Shown here in pieces: positions 7,762-16,073 of a DNA stretch of 64,000 nt. The position numbers and the translations under genes are program-made. The notes under the pieces are model-generated. The model worked only from the letters and a program-made list of their open reading frames with translations, did not search any database and was not told where the DNA came from. Source of the stretch: Amycolatopsis vastitatis (lineage in GTDB: Bacteria; Actinomycetota; Actinomycetes; Mycobacteriales; Pseudonocardiaceae); assembly GCF_002234595.1 (NCBI RefSeq), contig NZ_NMUL01000005.1, positions 310,001-374,000 on the forward strand, in the 5' to 3' direction. Position 1 is the stretch's first letter, and the number at the start of each line of letters is the position of its first letter.

Positions 7762-8727
7762 GTGGAATCCGGCCTGCTCGACGACCTCGACCGTCGCCTG
7801 GCTCACGCGCTGCAGCTGGACGGCCGGGCGTCGTTCAGCACGATCGCTTCGGTGCTGGGTGTCTCGGACCAGACGATCGCGCGCCGGTACCGGAAGCTGA
7901 GGTCGGCCGGGGTGCTGCGGGTGGTCGGCGTGCCGGAGGCGGCACCGCTGGGCCAGGTCCACTGGCTGGTGCGGCTGCGCTGCGTCCCCGACGCGGCGGC
8001 GGCGATCGCGGCGGGGCTGGCCCGGCGGGACGACACGCAGTGGGTGAGCCTGATGTCCGGGGGCACGGAGATCGTGTGCTTCGTCCGGTCGCCGCTGCGC
8101 GAGCAGACGGATGGCTTGTTGCTGGGTCAGTTGCCGAGGACGCCACGGGTGGTGTCGATGACGGCGTACCGGCTGCTGCGCCGTTTCGCGGGCGGCCCGG
8201 CGGGCTGGCCGGGCCGCGCCGGCGCACTGTCGGTTTCGGAGGTGTCGTCGTTGCGCCGTACTCCTTCGGGCGGCCCCTACCGGCCGGAGCCGGAGGACAC
8301 GGCCTTGCTGGCGGCCCTAGCCCACGACGCCCGAGCCGACATATCGACATTGGCGGCGGCTTGCGGACGTTCGCAGTCGACGGTCCGCCGTCGCCTGGAG
8401 GTGTTGCGCTCGTCGGGAGCGCTGTACTTCGACGTGGAGGTGGACGCGGCGTTGCTGGGCTACCCGCTGACCGCAACGCTGTGGCTGACGGTGGCGCCAT
8501 CGGCGTTGGAGTCGGCGGGCCGCGCACTGGCAGGCCACCCGCAGGTGGCATTCGCGGCGGCCACGACGGGCCCGGCCAACCTGGTGGCGAACGTCGGCTG
8601 CCGCGACGACGCGGCACTTTACGAGTACCTGGCCGTGGACCTGGGCGGCCTCCCGGGAGTGCAGGGAGTGGAGACGGCCCCGATGATCCGGACGCTGAAG
8701 CGCTTCGGCGCCCTGGAGCCGGTGTAG
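7762..8727 (+). CDS. Lrp/AsnC family regulator with two HTH-ligand modules
   Basis: This 321-residue protein contains two consecutive AsnC-type winged HTH segments. The first is near residues 8-55 (L-D-D-L-D-R-R-L-A-H-A-L-Q-L-D-G-R). The second is near residues 180-225 (T-L-A-A-A-C-G-R-S-Q-S-T-V-R-R-R-L-E). Each is followed by a RAM-like ligand domain. Standard Lrp proteins are about 150 residues, so this is a fused duplication. The GTG start sits six bases after TAGGCT, a leaderless arrangement. Divergent placement suggests control of the glyoxalase-esterase pair. The ligand is unknown. Confidence 0.88.
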   Translation: MESGLLDDLDRRLAHALQLDGRASFSTIASVLGVSDQTIARRYRKLRSAGVLRVVGVPEAAPLGQVHWLVRLRCVPDAAAAIAAGLARRDDTQWVSLMSGGTEIVCFVRSPLREQTDGLLLGQLPRTPRVVSMTAYRLLRRFAGGPAGWPGRAGALSVSEVSSLRRTPSGGPYRPEPEDTALLAALAHDARADISTLAAACGRSQSTVRRRLEVLRSSGALYFDVEVDAALLGYPLTATLWLTVAPSALESAGRALAGHPQVAFAAATTGPANLVANVGCRDDAALYEYLAVDLGGLPGVQGVETAPMIRTLKRFGALEPV

Positions 8728-8798
8728 CGAGGCGAGTCGGAGCCGGCAACGAGGCCGCTTGACGAGCGAATGGATCGCCTTCCGCCAGGAGCCGTGAT

Positions 8799-9860
8799 CT
8801 ACCTCGGCAGCATCGGCATCAGGTAGTACGTCAGCTCCACCTCCCCGGGCTCGGCGGCTCGCAGGACACACGCCCGCATCCCCGGCTGGATCGCCAGCGT
8901 CACCTGCTCGCCCGCGAACGCACCCAGCGCGTCGAGCAGGTACCTCGCCTGGAACGACGGTGACGTCCGGCCGCCGCCGACCTGCGCCTTCAGCGTCTCC
9001 TCCGCTTCGCCCGCGTTCTGGCGGGCGCTCGCCAGGCGGATCTGGGCGTCGCCGACCTCCAGGGTCAGGACTCGGCGGTCCTCGGCGTACACCCCGACGC
9101 GGCGGACCGCCGCCGCCAGGGCGTCCGCCTCCAGGGACACCGTTGTGTCCACCGCGCCCGAGGCGATCGACTCCTCCGACAGGAAGCCCGCGTCCAGCAC
9201 CGCCGTGGCGACCAGGCCACCTCGCCAGCTGAGCCCGAAGCGGCCCGGGCCCAGGTGGAGCCCGACGATGCCGCCCGCTTGGCGCGCCGCCTCGGACAGC
9301 AGCGCCGCCGGGACCAGGACGTCCAGCGAGCCCGGTGTGCGCAGCGGCAGCCGCGCCACCGCCATCCGATAGCGGTCCGACGCCGTCAACGTCAACCGGT
9401 CACCGGACGACTGCAGCCGGACGCCGGTGAACAGTGGGAGCGGGTCGTCCTTCGCCGCCGTTCCCGCGACGATGCGCAGCGCCGATGCGAAAGCCGCGCC
9501 GTCCACTTCGGCTACGCGAGCCGGCGGGTCGGAGGCGACGTCGGCGTCCGGCAACAGCGGCAGCGCGAACCGGGCGTTGTCCAGCCGCAACGCCAGGCGG
9601 CTGCCTTCGACGACCAGGCGCACCTGCTCGGCGTCGAGCACCTTCAGCGTCTCGGCCAGCGGTGCCGCGGGGACGACGACTGAGCCGTCCGTGTGCGTGG
9701 TCGCCGGGCAGTCGAAGCGGACGGCGAGGTCCGAAGCAACACCGGCGACCGTCAGCCCGGCCGCGTCGGCGTGCAGGCGAAGCCCGGCGCGGGCCGGCAG
9801 CAGGCGCGACGCAGCCGAGACGGCCGCCGAGAGGCGGTGGGCAGGCGCGGTGACGTCCAT
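8799..9860 (-). CDS. DNA polymerase III beta-clamp paralogue (second DnaN)
   Basis: This 353-residue protein has the whole three-domain sliding clamp plan. It includes F-T-G-V-R-L in domain 2, the D-R-Y-R-M-A strand after T-A-S, a late G-F-L-S-E-E-S, the F-Q-A-R-Y-L-L-D-A-L segment of domain 3, and the terminal Y-Y-L-M-P-M that forms the partner-binding pocket. It is slightly shorter than replicative DnaN (about 375-400). It does not lie next to dnaA, recF or gyrB, so it is an extra copy. The ATG is leaderless behind a TTGTCGGTG-N8-TAGCTT promoter, which points to DNA-damage induction. It may load repair polymerases. Confidence 0.88.
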   Translation of the reverse strand: MDVTAPAHRLSAAVSAASRLLPARAGLRLHADAAGLTVAGVASDLAVRFDCPATTHTDGSVVVPAAPLAETLKVLDAEQVRLVVEGSRLALRLDNARFALPLLPDADVASDPPARVAEVDGAAFASALRIVAGTAAKDDPLPLFTGVRLQSSGDRLTLTASDRYRMAVARLPLRTPGSLDVLVPAALLSEAARQAGGIVGLHLGPGRFGLSWRGGLVATAVLDAGFLSEESIASGAVDTTVSLEADALAAAVRRVGVYAEDRRVLTLEVGDAQIRLASARQNAGEAEETLKAQVGGGRTSPSFQARYLLDALGAFAGEQVTLAIQPGMRACVLRAAEPGEVELTYYLMPMLPR

Positions 9861-9889
9861 GCCCGCAAGCTAGCGGCCGGCACCGACAA
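9861..9889 (-). promoter_or_regulatory. PafBC-type (RecA-independent) DNA-damage promoter of the clamp paralogue
   Basis: On the minus strand TTGTCGGTG (9881-9889) is followed by exactly 8 nt, then TAGCTT (9867-9872), then 6 nt and the ATG. This matches the mycobacterial RecA-NDp consensus TTGTCRGTG-N8-TANNNT at every fixed position. No SOS box is visible just upstream. Confidence 0.8.
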
Positions 9890-9900
9890 AAACGGCTGAA

Positions 9901-11154
9901 CTACGCGTTGACCAGCGCAGGAGCCGGCGCGGACTGGGGCGTCCGTACCGTGCCGCGCAACAGCCACACGCCCAGTGCGAGCAGCAGCCCGGCCACGCTC
10001 GCCGCCAGGAAGGCCGCGCCCGGCCCGGCGTGCTCGACGACGTACCCGCTGACCGACTGGCCCGCGGCCAGCCCCAGCGTCACCGCCGTGAGCACCCAGC
10101 CGAACGCCTCCGCCGCGGTCCCGGCCGGCGCGACCACCTCGATCGCCGCCGAATGGGCCGTCGACTGCGGCGTGATCAACGCGCCCGCCAGCAGCATCAT
10201 CAGCGCCAGGCCCCACAGCGAAGACGGCCACGCGAGCAGCGCGACCAGCGCCCCGAACCCGCCGAGCAGCACCGGCAGCCGCAGGCCCAACTGCCGCGGC
10301 CACGGCCGCAGGCTGTACGCGACGCCGAACGCCACCGAGCTCAGCGACCACGCCGACAGCAGCAGGCCACCCACGGACGCCTGGCCCGCTTCGGTGGCCG
10401 CGGCCGGCACCGCGACCTCGACGAACCCGATCACGACGCCGAAGCCGAGCGCGGCGAGCGCCAGCGTCCGCATGCCCGGGCTCGCCAGCGCGCCCAGCAG
10501 CGACCCCTGCGAACCGGCCGAAGGACCCCACGCCCGCACGGCCGGGCTCAGGGCGAACAGCACCGCGCCGGTGAACTGCAGCGCGACGCCCAGCACCAGG
10601 CCGGTGCCCGCCCACGGCGCCATGACCAGCAGCCCGGCCACGCCGGGACCGAGGATGAAGAAGACCTCCATGCTGATCGCCTCGTAGGAGAACGCGGCGT
10701 TGCGCGCGCCTCCCGGGGGCAGCAGCCGTCCCCACAGCGCCCGCGACGCCGACCCGACCATCGGCTCCGACAGCCCGGTGACGGCGCCGAGCGTGACCAT
10801 CACGGCCGTCGCGGCGTGCGACTCGATGGCCGTGACCAGCGCGGCCATCGAGAGCGCGGACAGCAGCGCGAAGGTCAGCAGCGGCCGGGTCGGACCGAAC
10901 CGGTCGATCAGCCTGCCCTGCACCACGGCGCCGACCGACACCCCGACGAGTGAACCGGCCGAGACGAGCCCGGCGACGGCGAAGGAACCGGTTTCGCGCT
11001 GGACGTAGAGCAAGGCCGAAATGCCGATCATGGCGATCGGCAGGCGGGCGAGGACGGACGCGACGGCGGGCCGCCGGGCCGCCCTGGTCGTCAGCGCGGT
11101 GCGGTAGTCGGCGAGTGACGTGCGGCTTTCGTGGTTCGAGGCAGACTGGGACAC
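9901..11154 (-). CDS. MFS transporter
   Basis: This 417-residue protein has about 12 membrane segments in two halves. The first half carries the loop G-R-L-I-D-R-F-G-P-T-R, the MFS motif A equivalent, between helices 2 and 3. The N-terminal 35 residues are polar and cytosolic. It probably exports a small molecule by proton antiport, but the substrate cannot be told. No regulator is adjacent. It lies downstream of the structured RNA region that follows crp on the same strand. Confidence 0.85.
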   Translation of the reverse strand: MSQSASNHESRTSLADYRTALTTRAARRPAVASVLARLPIAMIGISALLYVQRETGSFAVAGLVSAGSLVGVSVGAVVQGRLIDRFGPTRPLLTFALLSALSMAALVTAIESHAATAVMVTLGAVTGLSEPMVGSASRALWGRLLPPGGARNAAFSYEAISMEVFFILGPGVAGLLVMAPWAGTGLVLGVALQFTGAVLFALSPAVRAWGPSAGSQGSLLGALASPGMRTLALAALGFGVVIGFVEVAVPAAATEAGQASVGGLLLSAWSLSSVAFGVAYSLRPWPRQLGLRLPVLLGGFGALVALLAWPSSLWGLALMMLLAGALITPQSTAHSAAIEVVAPAGTAAEAFGWVLTAVTLGLAAGQSVSGYVVEHAGPGAAFLAASVAGLLLALGVWLLRGTVRTPQSAPAPALVNA

Positions 11155-11377
11155 GAGAGCAGTATGCCGCAGAATGGTACGTCAGTACCAGTTATTTCCG
11201 GGTCGCGTGCATCACCGCCCGGCGAGGGAGCCGATCTTGGTTCGGTCCGGGAGGTCTCGATCGCGTAACGCCAGGGATATTCTCCGTGGCCTCCTGCAAC
11301 GAAACGGCCCAGACGGCGTCCTTGAGAGTGAATGGCCTTGAATTCGTGGGTATGGGCCGTGATGGTTGAACAACAGC

Positions 11378-11510
11378 AAAAAAACCCAGCTCCCTCCGGC
11401 ACTCGGGTCGGGGCCTGGCCCGGAGGGCGGGGAGCGCGGATCGTCGGGGGATGGTCCGCGCGACAAACGAAGAGCCGGTGCGCCACGTCGGGGGTGGCGC
11501 CCGGCTCTTT
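11378..11510 (-). ncRNA. Candidate structured RNA: three hairpins with CCCCGAC loops, ending in a U7 terminator
   Basis: Read on the minus strand, three successive stems occur: 11470-11509 (loop CCCCGAC), 11434-11461 (loop containing CCCCCGACGA) and 11393-11426 (loop containing CCCCGACCC). The last stem (CCTCCGG/CCGGAGG) is followed within 8 nt by seven Ts at 11378-11384, an intrinsic terminator. The same loop motif in all three hairpins is not expected by chance. It lies downstream of the crp terminator and upstream of the MFS gene. C-rich loops recall the actinobacterial 6C RNA. No clear own promoter is seen, so it may be a crp 3' product. Confidence 0.55.
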
Positions 11511-11556
11511 GTTTTGGGAGACACTGTGTTTTGGGACTCGTCTCGTTATGGGACAC

Positions 11557-11598
11557 GACGAAGAAGGCCCCTCGGTTCACCGAGGGGCCTTCTTCGTC
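11557..11598 (-). terminator. crp transcription terminator (perfect 19-bp hairpin)
   Basis: Perfect arms of 19 bp (GACGAAGAAGGCCCCTCGG and its complement) enclose a four-base loop, 12 nt after the crp stop codon. There is no T run after it in the minus direction, so leakage into the hairpin cluster downstream is possible. Confidence 0.75.
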
Positions 11599-11610
11599 CG
11601 TGAGAAAGAC

Positions 11611-12285
11611 TCAGCGAGCGCGGCGGGCCAGGCGCTCCGGGTCCAGGATCAGCACGCTCTTGCCCTCGAGCCGCAGCCAGCCGCGGTGGGCGAAGTCGGC
11701 GAGTGCCTTGTTGACGGTCTCGCGGGAGGCGCCGACGTACTGGGCGATCTCCTCCTGCGTCAGGTCGTGCGTGACCCGCAGCAGGCCGGCTTCCTGGCTG
11801 CCGAACCGCTGCGCGAGCTGCAGCAGCGCCCGCGCCACGCGGCCCGGGACGTCGGTGAAGATCAGCTCCGCGACCATGTTGTTCGTCCGGCGCAGGCGGC
11901 GCGCGACCACGCGCAGCAGCTGTTCCGCTATCTCCGGGCGGGTCGAGATCCACTGGCGCAGGGCCGGGCGGTCCATGGTGACCGCGCGGACCTCGGTGAC
12001 CGTGGTCGCGCTCGACGTCCGGGGGCCGGGGTCGAAGATGGACAGCTCGCCGAACATGTCGGACGGGCCGAAGATGCCCAGCAGGTTCTCGCGGCCGTCC
12101 GGGGACTTGCGGCCGATCTTCACCTTGCCGGACTGGATGATGTACAGCTTGTCGCCGGGCTCGCCCTCGTTGAAGATGACATGCCCGCGGGGGAACTCCA
12201 CGGATTCCAAGGTCTGGGCCAGCGCCTCCGCCGCTGCCGGCTCCACACCCTGGAAAATGCCCGCACGGGCCAGGGTTTCGTCCAC
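11611..12285 (-). CDS. crp: Crp/Fnr family cAMP-type global regulator
   Basis: This 224-residue protein starts at GTG 12285 behind GAGGAGG. The cyclic-nucleotide domain covers residues 10-120, with the phosphate-binding cassette F-G-E-L-S-I-F and R-T-S-S-A-T. A dimer helix follows, then the winged HTH with [18 protein letters not shown] near residues 175-197. It corresponds to Rv3676/GlxR in sequence and in gene neighbourhood (MBL gene, small membrane protein, nth). It acts as a cytosolic DNA-binding dimer. A matching half-perfect palindrome lies in its own promoter region, suggesting autoregulation. Confidence 0.95.
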   Translation of the reverse strand: MDETLARAGIFQGVEPAAAEALAQTLESVEFPRGHVIFNEGEPGDKLYIIQSGKVKIGRKSPDGRENLLGIFGPSDMFGELSIFDPGPRTSSATTVTEVRAVTMDRPALRQWISTRPEIAEQLLRVVARRLRRTNNMVAELIFTDVPGRVARALLQLAQRFGSQEAGLLRVTHDLTQEEIAQYVGASRETVNKALADFAHRGWLRLEGKSVLILDPERLARRAR

Positions 12286-12338
12286 CTCGGGTGCCTCCTC
12301 GTCGAGAAACGATCACGCTCCCCCGTGGCTGGAGGAGC

Positions 12339-12367
12339 GTGACGCCGATCACTTGCGCGTCAGTCTA
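12339..12367 (-). promoter_or_regulatory. crp promoter with candidate Crp operator
   Basis: A minus-strand TAGACT -10 (12362-12367) is followed just downstream by GTGA-N6-TCAC (12339-12352), the Crp/GlxR recognition core. The site would cover about +3 to +17 of the transcript, a position that fits negative autoregulation. Confidence 0.5.
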
Positions 12368-12434
12368 GGGCGTACTCCCGAGATCGCCTGCCGGACTCGC
12401 ACAAGGCGGAAACGATCTCGTTCGAACGTGGAGC

Positions 12435-12686
12435 CTAACTCCGCACGCGACGCGCGCGTAGCCTGGCTGCCCGTCCGCCCAGCCTACGCAGGCGGAACAG
12501 CTCCAGCGCGCGGCCGATGCCGTGCCCGTAGAGCGCCCTGACCTCGTTGGGCTGCGCCTGCTCGAGGAACTCTTCGACCTCGTTCTCCTGCACCGCGACG
12601 TGCTTGAGCCTGCTCTCCACCCGCTCCATGAACAGCGCGAAGAACATGATCACCAGGGGGACCAGGATGACGAACCAGACAGTCAT
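12435..12686 (-). CDS. Small single-pass membrane protein (Rv3675-like position)
   Basis: This 83-residue protein starts M-T-V-W-F-V and has one N-terminal membrane helix (residues 3-20). An acidic amphipathic segment (E-N-E-V-E-E-F-L-E-Q-A-Q) follows, and it ends in a strongly basic tail rich in arginine. The topology suggests an N-terminal anchor with a cytosolic tail. A membrane protein gene lies between crp and nth in mycobacteria as well. No function is known. ATG 12686 was chosen as the codon directly before the hydrophobic stretch. Confidence 0.75.
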   Translation of the reverse strand: MTVWFVILVPLVIMFFALFMERVESRLKHVAVQENEVEEFLEQAQPNEVRALYGHGIGRALELFRLRRLGGRAARLRARRVRS

Positions 12687-12834
12687 GACCGGACCCCGAA
12701 ACACTCGATGAAAAGCATCTACTCCAGATCCTCGCTCATGGCGGCCGGAAAACGCGCCGAGGTGGTGCTCTGGCGTGTCGGTCGTCCACCGGTGCAGTGC
12801 CCGGCTCGTCCGACGGCGCCCGTAGGCTATCGGG

Positions 12835-13596
12835 GTGCCACCTGCCACCACGAACGCCCCCCGTGAGGGCGCTGGTGAAAGCCGGTTAGCTCTGGTGAGA
12901 CGCGCCAGGCGGATGAAGCGTTGCTTGGACGACGTGTATCCCGACGCCCACTGCGAGCTCGACTTCACCACACCACTGGAACTGCTGGTCGCGGTCGTGC
13001 TGTCCGCGCAGACCACCGACGTCCGGGTGAACCTCGTCACGCCCGCGCTGTTCAAGCGCTACCGGACCGCGGCCGACTACGCGGGCGCCGACCGCACCGA
13101 GCTGGAGGAATACCTCCGGAGCACCGGCTTCTACCGGGCCAAGGCGAACTCCGTGATGGGCCTCGGCGCGGCGCTGGTCGAACGCTTCGACGGCGAAGTG
13201 CCGAACAAGCTCGAGGACCTGGTCACCCTGCCCGGCGTCGGCCGCAAGACCGCCAACGTCGTCCTCGGCAACGCCTTCGACGTGCCGGGTATCACCGTCG
13301 ACACCCACTTCGGCCGGCTGGTCCGGCGCTGGGGCTGGACGGCGGAGGAGGACCCGGTCAAGGTCGAGCACGTGGTCGGCGAGCTGATCCCCCGCAAGGA
13401 GTGGACGATGCTCTCGCACCGGGTGATCTTCCACGGCCGCCGCGTCTGCCACGCCAAGAAGCCGGCCTGCGGCGCCTGCCCGCTGGCCAGGGACTGCCCG
13501 TCGTACGGCACCGGCCCGACCGGGTTCGAGGAAGCCGCGAAGCTGGTCAAAGGCGTCGAAAAGGACCACATCCTGGCCATGGCGGCGCCCCGGTGA
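12835..13596 (+). CDS. nth: Endonuclease III
   Basis: This 253-residue DNA glycosylase/AP lyase contains the helix-hairpin-helix L-P-G-V-G-R-K-T-A with the catalytic lysine, and V-D-T-H-F-G-R with the catalytic aspartate. It ends with the [4Fe-4S] pattern C-x6-C-x2-C-x5-C ([11 protein letters not shown]...C). It removes oxidised pyrimidines in base excision repair. The GTG start lies six bases after TAGGCT, so the message is leaderless; the first 26 residues are a non-conserved extension. The stop overlaps the next gene as GTGA. Confidence 0.95.
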   Translation: MPPATTNAPREGAGESRLALVRRARRMKRCLDDVYPDAHCELDFTTPLELLVAVVLSAQTTDVRVNLVTPALFKRYRTAADYAGADRTELEEYLRSTGFYRAKANSVMGLGAALVERFDGEVPNKLEDLVTLPGVGRKTANVVLGNAFDVPGITVDTHFGRLVRRWGWTAEEDPVKVEHVVGELIPRKEWTMLSHRVIFHGRRVCHAKKPACGACPLARDCPSYGTGPTGFEEAAKLVKGVEKDHILAMAAPR

Positions 13597-14192
13597 CGAG
13601 AGTCACCAAGTGGGCACTTGGGGTCGCCGTGCTGGCGGTGGCGCTGATCGTCGCGTTGCTGCCGCGCGGGGGTGACGACACCGCCGCGAAGCCGTCCGGG
13701 GATCTCGCGCCCGCCCGGTCCGCAGCGGCGCTCCGGCCGTGCCCGGCGCCGGGCCCCGCACAGCCCGTGAAGCAGCTCGAAGGCGTCATGGCGGACTGCC
13801 TCGGCGACGGCGTGAGCGTCGACGTCGGGCGTGCGCTGGCCGGCGCTCCGGCGCTGGTCAACGTGTGGGCGTCGTGGTGCGAGCCGTGCCGGACCGAGCT
13901 GCCCGTCCTCCAGGAGTACGCCCGGCAGCCGGGTGCCGTGCGCGTCCTCGGCGTCCAGGTGCAGAGCCCGGCGAAGGACGGCCTGGATCTGCTGGCGAAG
14001 CTGGGCGTGCACCTGCCGTCGGTGTTCGACGGCGACGGCGGCAGCGGGCCCGTCCGGACGGCGCTGAAGGTACCTTCGGCGCTCCCGGCGTCCTATCTGG
14101 TCACCGCCGCGGGCGAGGTGCGGTTCATCGCGAATCCACGCACGTTCGTGAACACTGACCAGGTGCGCGCGGCAGTCGAGGGGGCATCGTGA
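13593..14192 (+). CDS. TlpA-like membrane-anchored thioredoxin (Rv3673c-like)
   Basis: This 199-residue protein has a hydrophobic N-terminal anchor (residues 6-24) and an extracytoplasmic thioredoxin fold. The redox centre is W-A-S-W-C-E-P-C-R near residue 90 and the cis-proline is in L-P-A-S-Y. Two further cysteines (P-C-P and A-D-C-L) lie before the domain and could form a disulfide. It probably supports oxidative or reductive protein maturation outside the membrane. It is co-translated with nth and the Nudix gene through four-base overlaps at both ends. The order matches mycobacteria. Confidence 0.9.
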   Translation: MTRVTKWALGVAVLAVALIVALLPRGGDDTAAKPSGDLAPARSAAALRPCPAPGPAQPVKQLEGVMADCLGDGVSVDVGRALAGAPALVNVWASWCEPCRTELPVLQEYARQPGAVRVLGVQVQSPAKDGLDLLAKLGVHLPSVFDGDGGSGPVRTALKVPSALPASYLVTAAGEVRFIANPRTFVNTDQVRAAVEGAS

Positions 14193-14884
14193 TCGGACCA
14201 CTGGTCGAGCCGGAGTCGGTGCCCGAGTGGCTGCGGCCGCTGGTCAAGGTGAGCGGCGAAGTCGATTCGAAGACGTTCACGCGGTTCAGCCCACCCCAGG
14301 ACGCCTACACGCGCCCCGCCGCGGTGCTGATCCTCTTCGGCGAGCGCGAAGCCGACGGCGAGCCGGACGTCCTCCTGCAGCGCCGCGCCGACACGCTGGG
14401 CTCGCACGCCGGGCAGGTCGCCTTCCCGGGCGGCGGCGCCGAGGACGGCGACGACGGTCCCGTCGGCACCGCGCTGCGCGAGGCCGAGGAGGAGACCGGG
14501 GTGGTCCCGTCCGGGGTCCGGCCGGTCGCGGTGCTGCCGGAGCTGTTCGTCCCGGTGTCGAAGTTCGCCGTGACGCCGGTGCTGGCGCACTGGGCCGAGC
14601 CGTCGCCGGTGCACGCGGTCGACCCGGCCGAGACGGCGTCCGTCGCGCGCGTCGCCATCGCCGACCTGGCCGACCCGGCCAACCGGTTCACGGTCCAGAA
14701 GGCCGGCGCGCCCTGGAAGGGGCCGGCCTTCGAGGTCGGCGGCCTCTTCGTGTGGGGGTTCACCGCCGGGTTGCTGTCGGTTCTCCTGAGCCTGGGAGGC
14801 TGGGAGCGCGAATGGGACCCGGGCGACGTCCGGGACCTCGACGAGGCGCTGGCGGCGTTCCAGGCCCGCTTGGACGGGGAGTGA
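14189..14884 (+). CDS. Nudix hydrolase, CoA pyrophosphatase type (Rv3672c-like)
   Basis: This 231-residue protein has L-L-Q-R-R-A-D-T-L-G-S-H-A-G-Q-V-A-F-P-G-G and then R-E-A-E-E-E-T-G-V. The L-x-S-H-x-G-x-x-x-F-P-G-G sequence is the UPF0035-like signature of CoA pyrophosphatases. In the Nudix box the first glutamate is replaced by aspartate (G-A-E-D-G-D-D), while the catalytic R-E-x-x-E-E is intact. It likely hydrolyses CoA derivatives. GTG 14189 overlaps the preceding stop. The protease gene follows after 4 nt. Confidence 0.88.
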   Translation: MIGPLVEPESVPEWLRPLVKVSGEVDSKTFTRFSPPQDAYTRPAAVLILFGEREADGEPDVLLQRRADTLGSHAGQVAFPGGGAEDGDDGPVGTALREAEEETGVVPSGVRPVAVLPELFVPVSKFAVTPVLAHWAEPSPVHAVDPAETASVARVAIADLADPANRFTVQKAGAPWKGPAFEVGGLFVWGFTAGLLSVLLSLGGWEREWDPGDVRDLDEALAAFQARLDGE

Positions 14885-14888
14885 CACG

Positions 14889-16073
14889 GTGAACTGGGTC
14901 GATGTGCTGGTGCTGCTGCTGGCCGTGCTGGCGGCGGTGTCCGGCGCATACCAGGGCGTGATCATCGCGCTGCCGTCGCTCGTCGGCGTCGTGCTCGGTG
15001 CGGTCGCCGGGATCAAGCTCGCCCCGGTCGTGGTCGCGTTCTTCGACGACCCCGTCTGGAAGGTCGCCTTCGCGGTGGCGACGGTGGTCTTCCTGGTCGC
15101 GTTCGGCGAGGCGATCGGCGTCTACGTGGGCCGCCGGCTGCGGCAGAAGATCAACCCGGACAAGCTCTCCGGCATCGACAAGACGCTCGGCGCGGTCGTG
15201 CAGGCCCTGGTCGTGTTCGTGGTGGCGTGGCTGATCGCGACGCCGCTGACGGCCGTGTCCGGCGCGCCGTGGCTGGCCAAGGCGATCAACAACTCGGTGG
15301 TGCTCGGCAAGGTCAACGACGCCATGCCCGAAGCCGCGCAGGGGTTCCCGAGCCAGCTGCGCAAGCTGCTCGACGCGTCCGGCTTCCCGTCGATCGTGGA
15401 TCCGTTCCAGAAGGCTCCGACGGCGGACACGTCACCGCCGGACCCCGCGCTGCAGCGCAGCGAGATCGTGCAGCAGCTGCACGGCAGCGTGGTCAAGATC
15501 CGGGGCAGCGCCAGCTCGTGCTCGCGGTCGCTCGAGGGCAGCGGGTTCGTCGTCGCCCCGCAGCGGGTCATGACGAACGCGCACGTCGTGGCGGGCACCG
15601 ACACCGTCGGCATCGAAACGACGCAGGGCGACTACCAGGCGCGGGTCGTCTACTTCGACCCGGAGGTCGACATCGCCGTGCTGGACGTGCCGCGGCTGCG
15701 GGCCCCGGCACTGCAGTTCGCGCCGGAGACGGCCAAGGCGGGCGACAGCGCGATCGTCCTCGGCTACCCGCTCGACGGCCCGTACCGCGCGACGCCGGCA
15801 CGCGTGCGCGGCCGGATCAACCTGCGCGGCCCGGACATCTACGAGGCGAACACCGTGCAGCGGGACGTCTTCACGGTCCGCGCCGAGATCCGCAGCGGCA
15901 ACTCGGGCGGCCCGATGGTGACCCCGGACGGCCGGGTCATCGGCGTCGTGTTCGGCGCGGCGGTGGAGGACCCGGAAACGGGCTTCACGCTGACGGCCGA
16001 GCAGGTGCGCGCCGAGGTCGACGCGGCCCCGTCGCAGACGGGGAACGTGTCCACCGGCTCCTGCGCCGCCTAG
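14889..16073 (+). CDS. marP: MarP-like membrane serine protease (CvpA domain plus trypsin-like domain)
   Basis: This 394-residue protein has four N-terminal membrane helices of the CvpA/colicin V type (residues 1-125) and a periplasmic chymotrypsin-fold domain. The triad is His in T-N-A-H-V-V-A-G, Asp in V-D-I-A-V-L-D, and Ser (about residue 339) in G-N-S-G-G-P-M. A cysteine at S-S-C-S-R and one in the last four residues match the disulfide that activates Rv3671c MarP, the acid-resistance protease of M. tuberculosis. It is last in the nth operon. Its TAG stop shares the palindrome CTAG with the convergent regulator. Confidence 0.93.
   Translation: MNWVDVLVLLLAVLAAVSGAYQGVIIALPSLVGVVLGAVAGIKLAPVVVAFFDDPVWKVAFAVATVVFLVAFGEAIGVYVGRRLRQKINPDKLSGIDKTLGAVVQALVVFVVAWLIATPLTAVSGAPWLAKAINNSVVLGKVNDAMPEAAQGFPSQLRKLLDASGFPSIVDPFQKAPTADTSPPDPALQRSEIVQQLHGSVVKIRGSASSCSRSLEGSGFVVAPQRVMTNAHVVAGTDTVGIETTQGDYQARVVYFDPEVDIAVLDVPRLRAPALQFAPETAKAGDSAIVLGYPLDGPYRATPARVRGRINLRGPDIYEANTVQRDVFTVRAEIRSGNSGGPMVTPDGRVIGVVFGAAVEDPETGFTLTAEQVRAEVDAAPSQTGNVSTGSCAA

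Noticed and set aside
12419..12434. TCGAAC near the small membrane protein stop as an SOS box
   Set aside because: The second half (GTTCGA) is missing at the required distance.
11332..12541. Long plus-strand frames over the crp gene
   Set aside because: They are shadows of the conserved minus-strand crp frame with Arg/Ala-rich composition and no motif.
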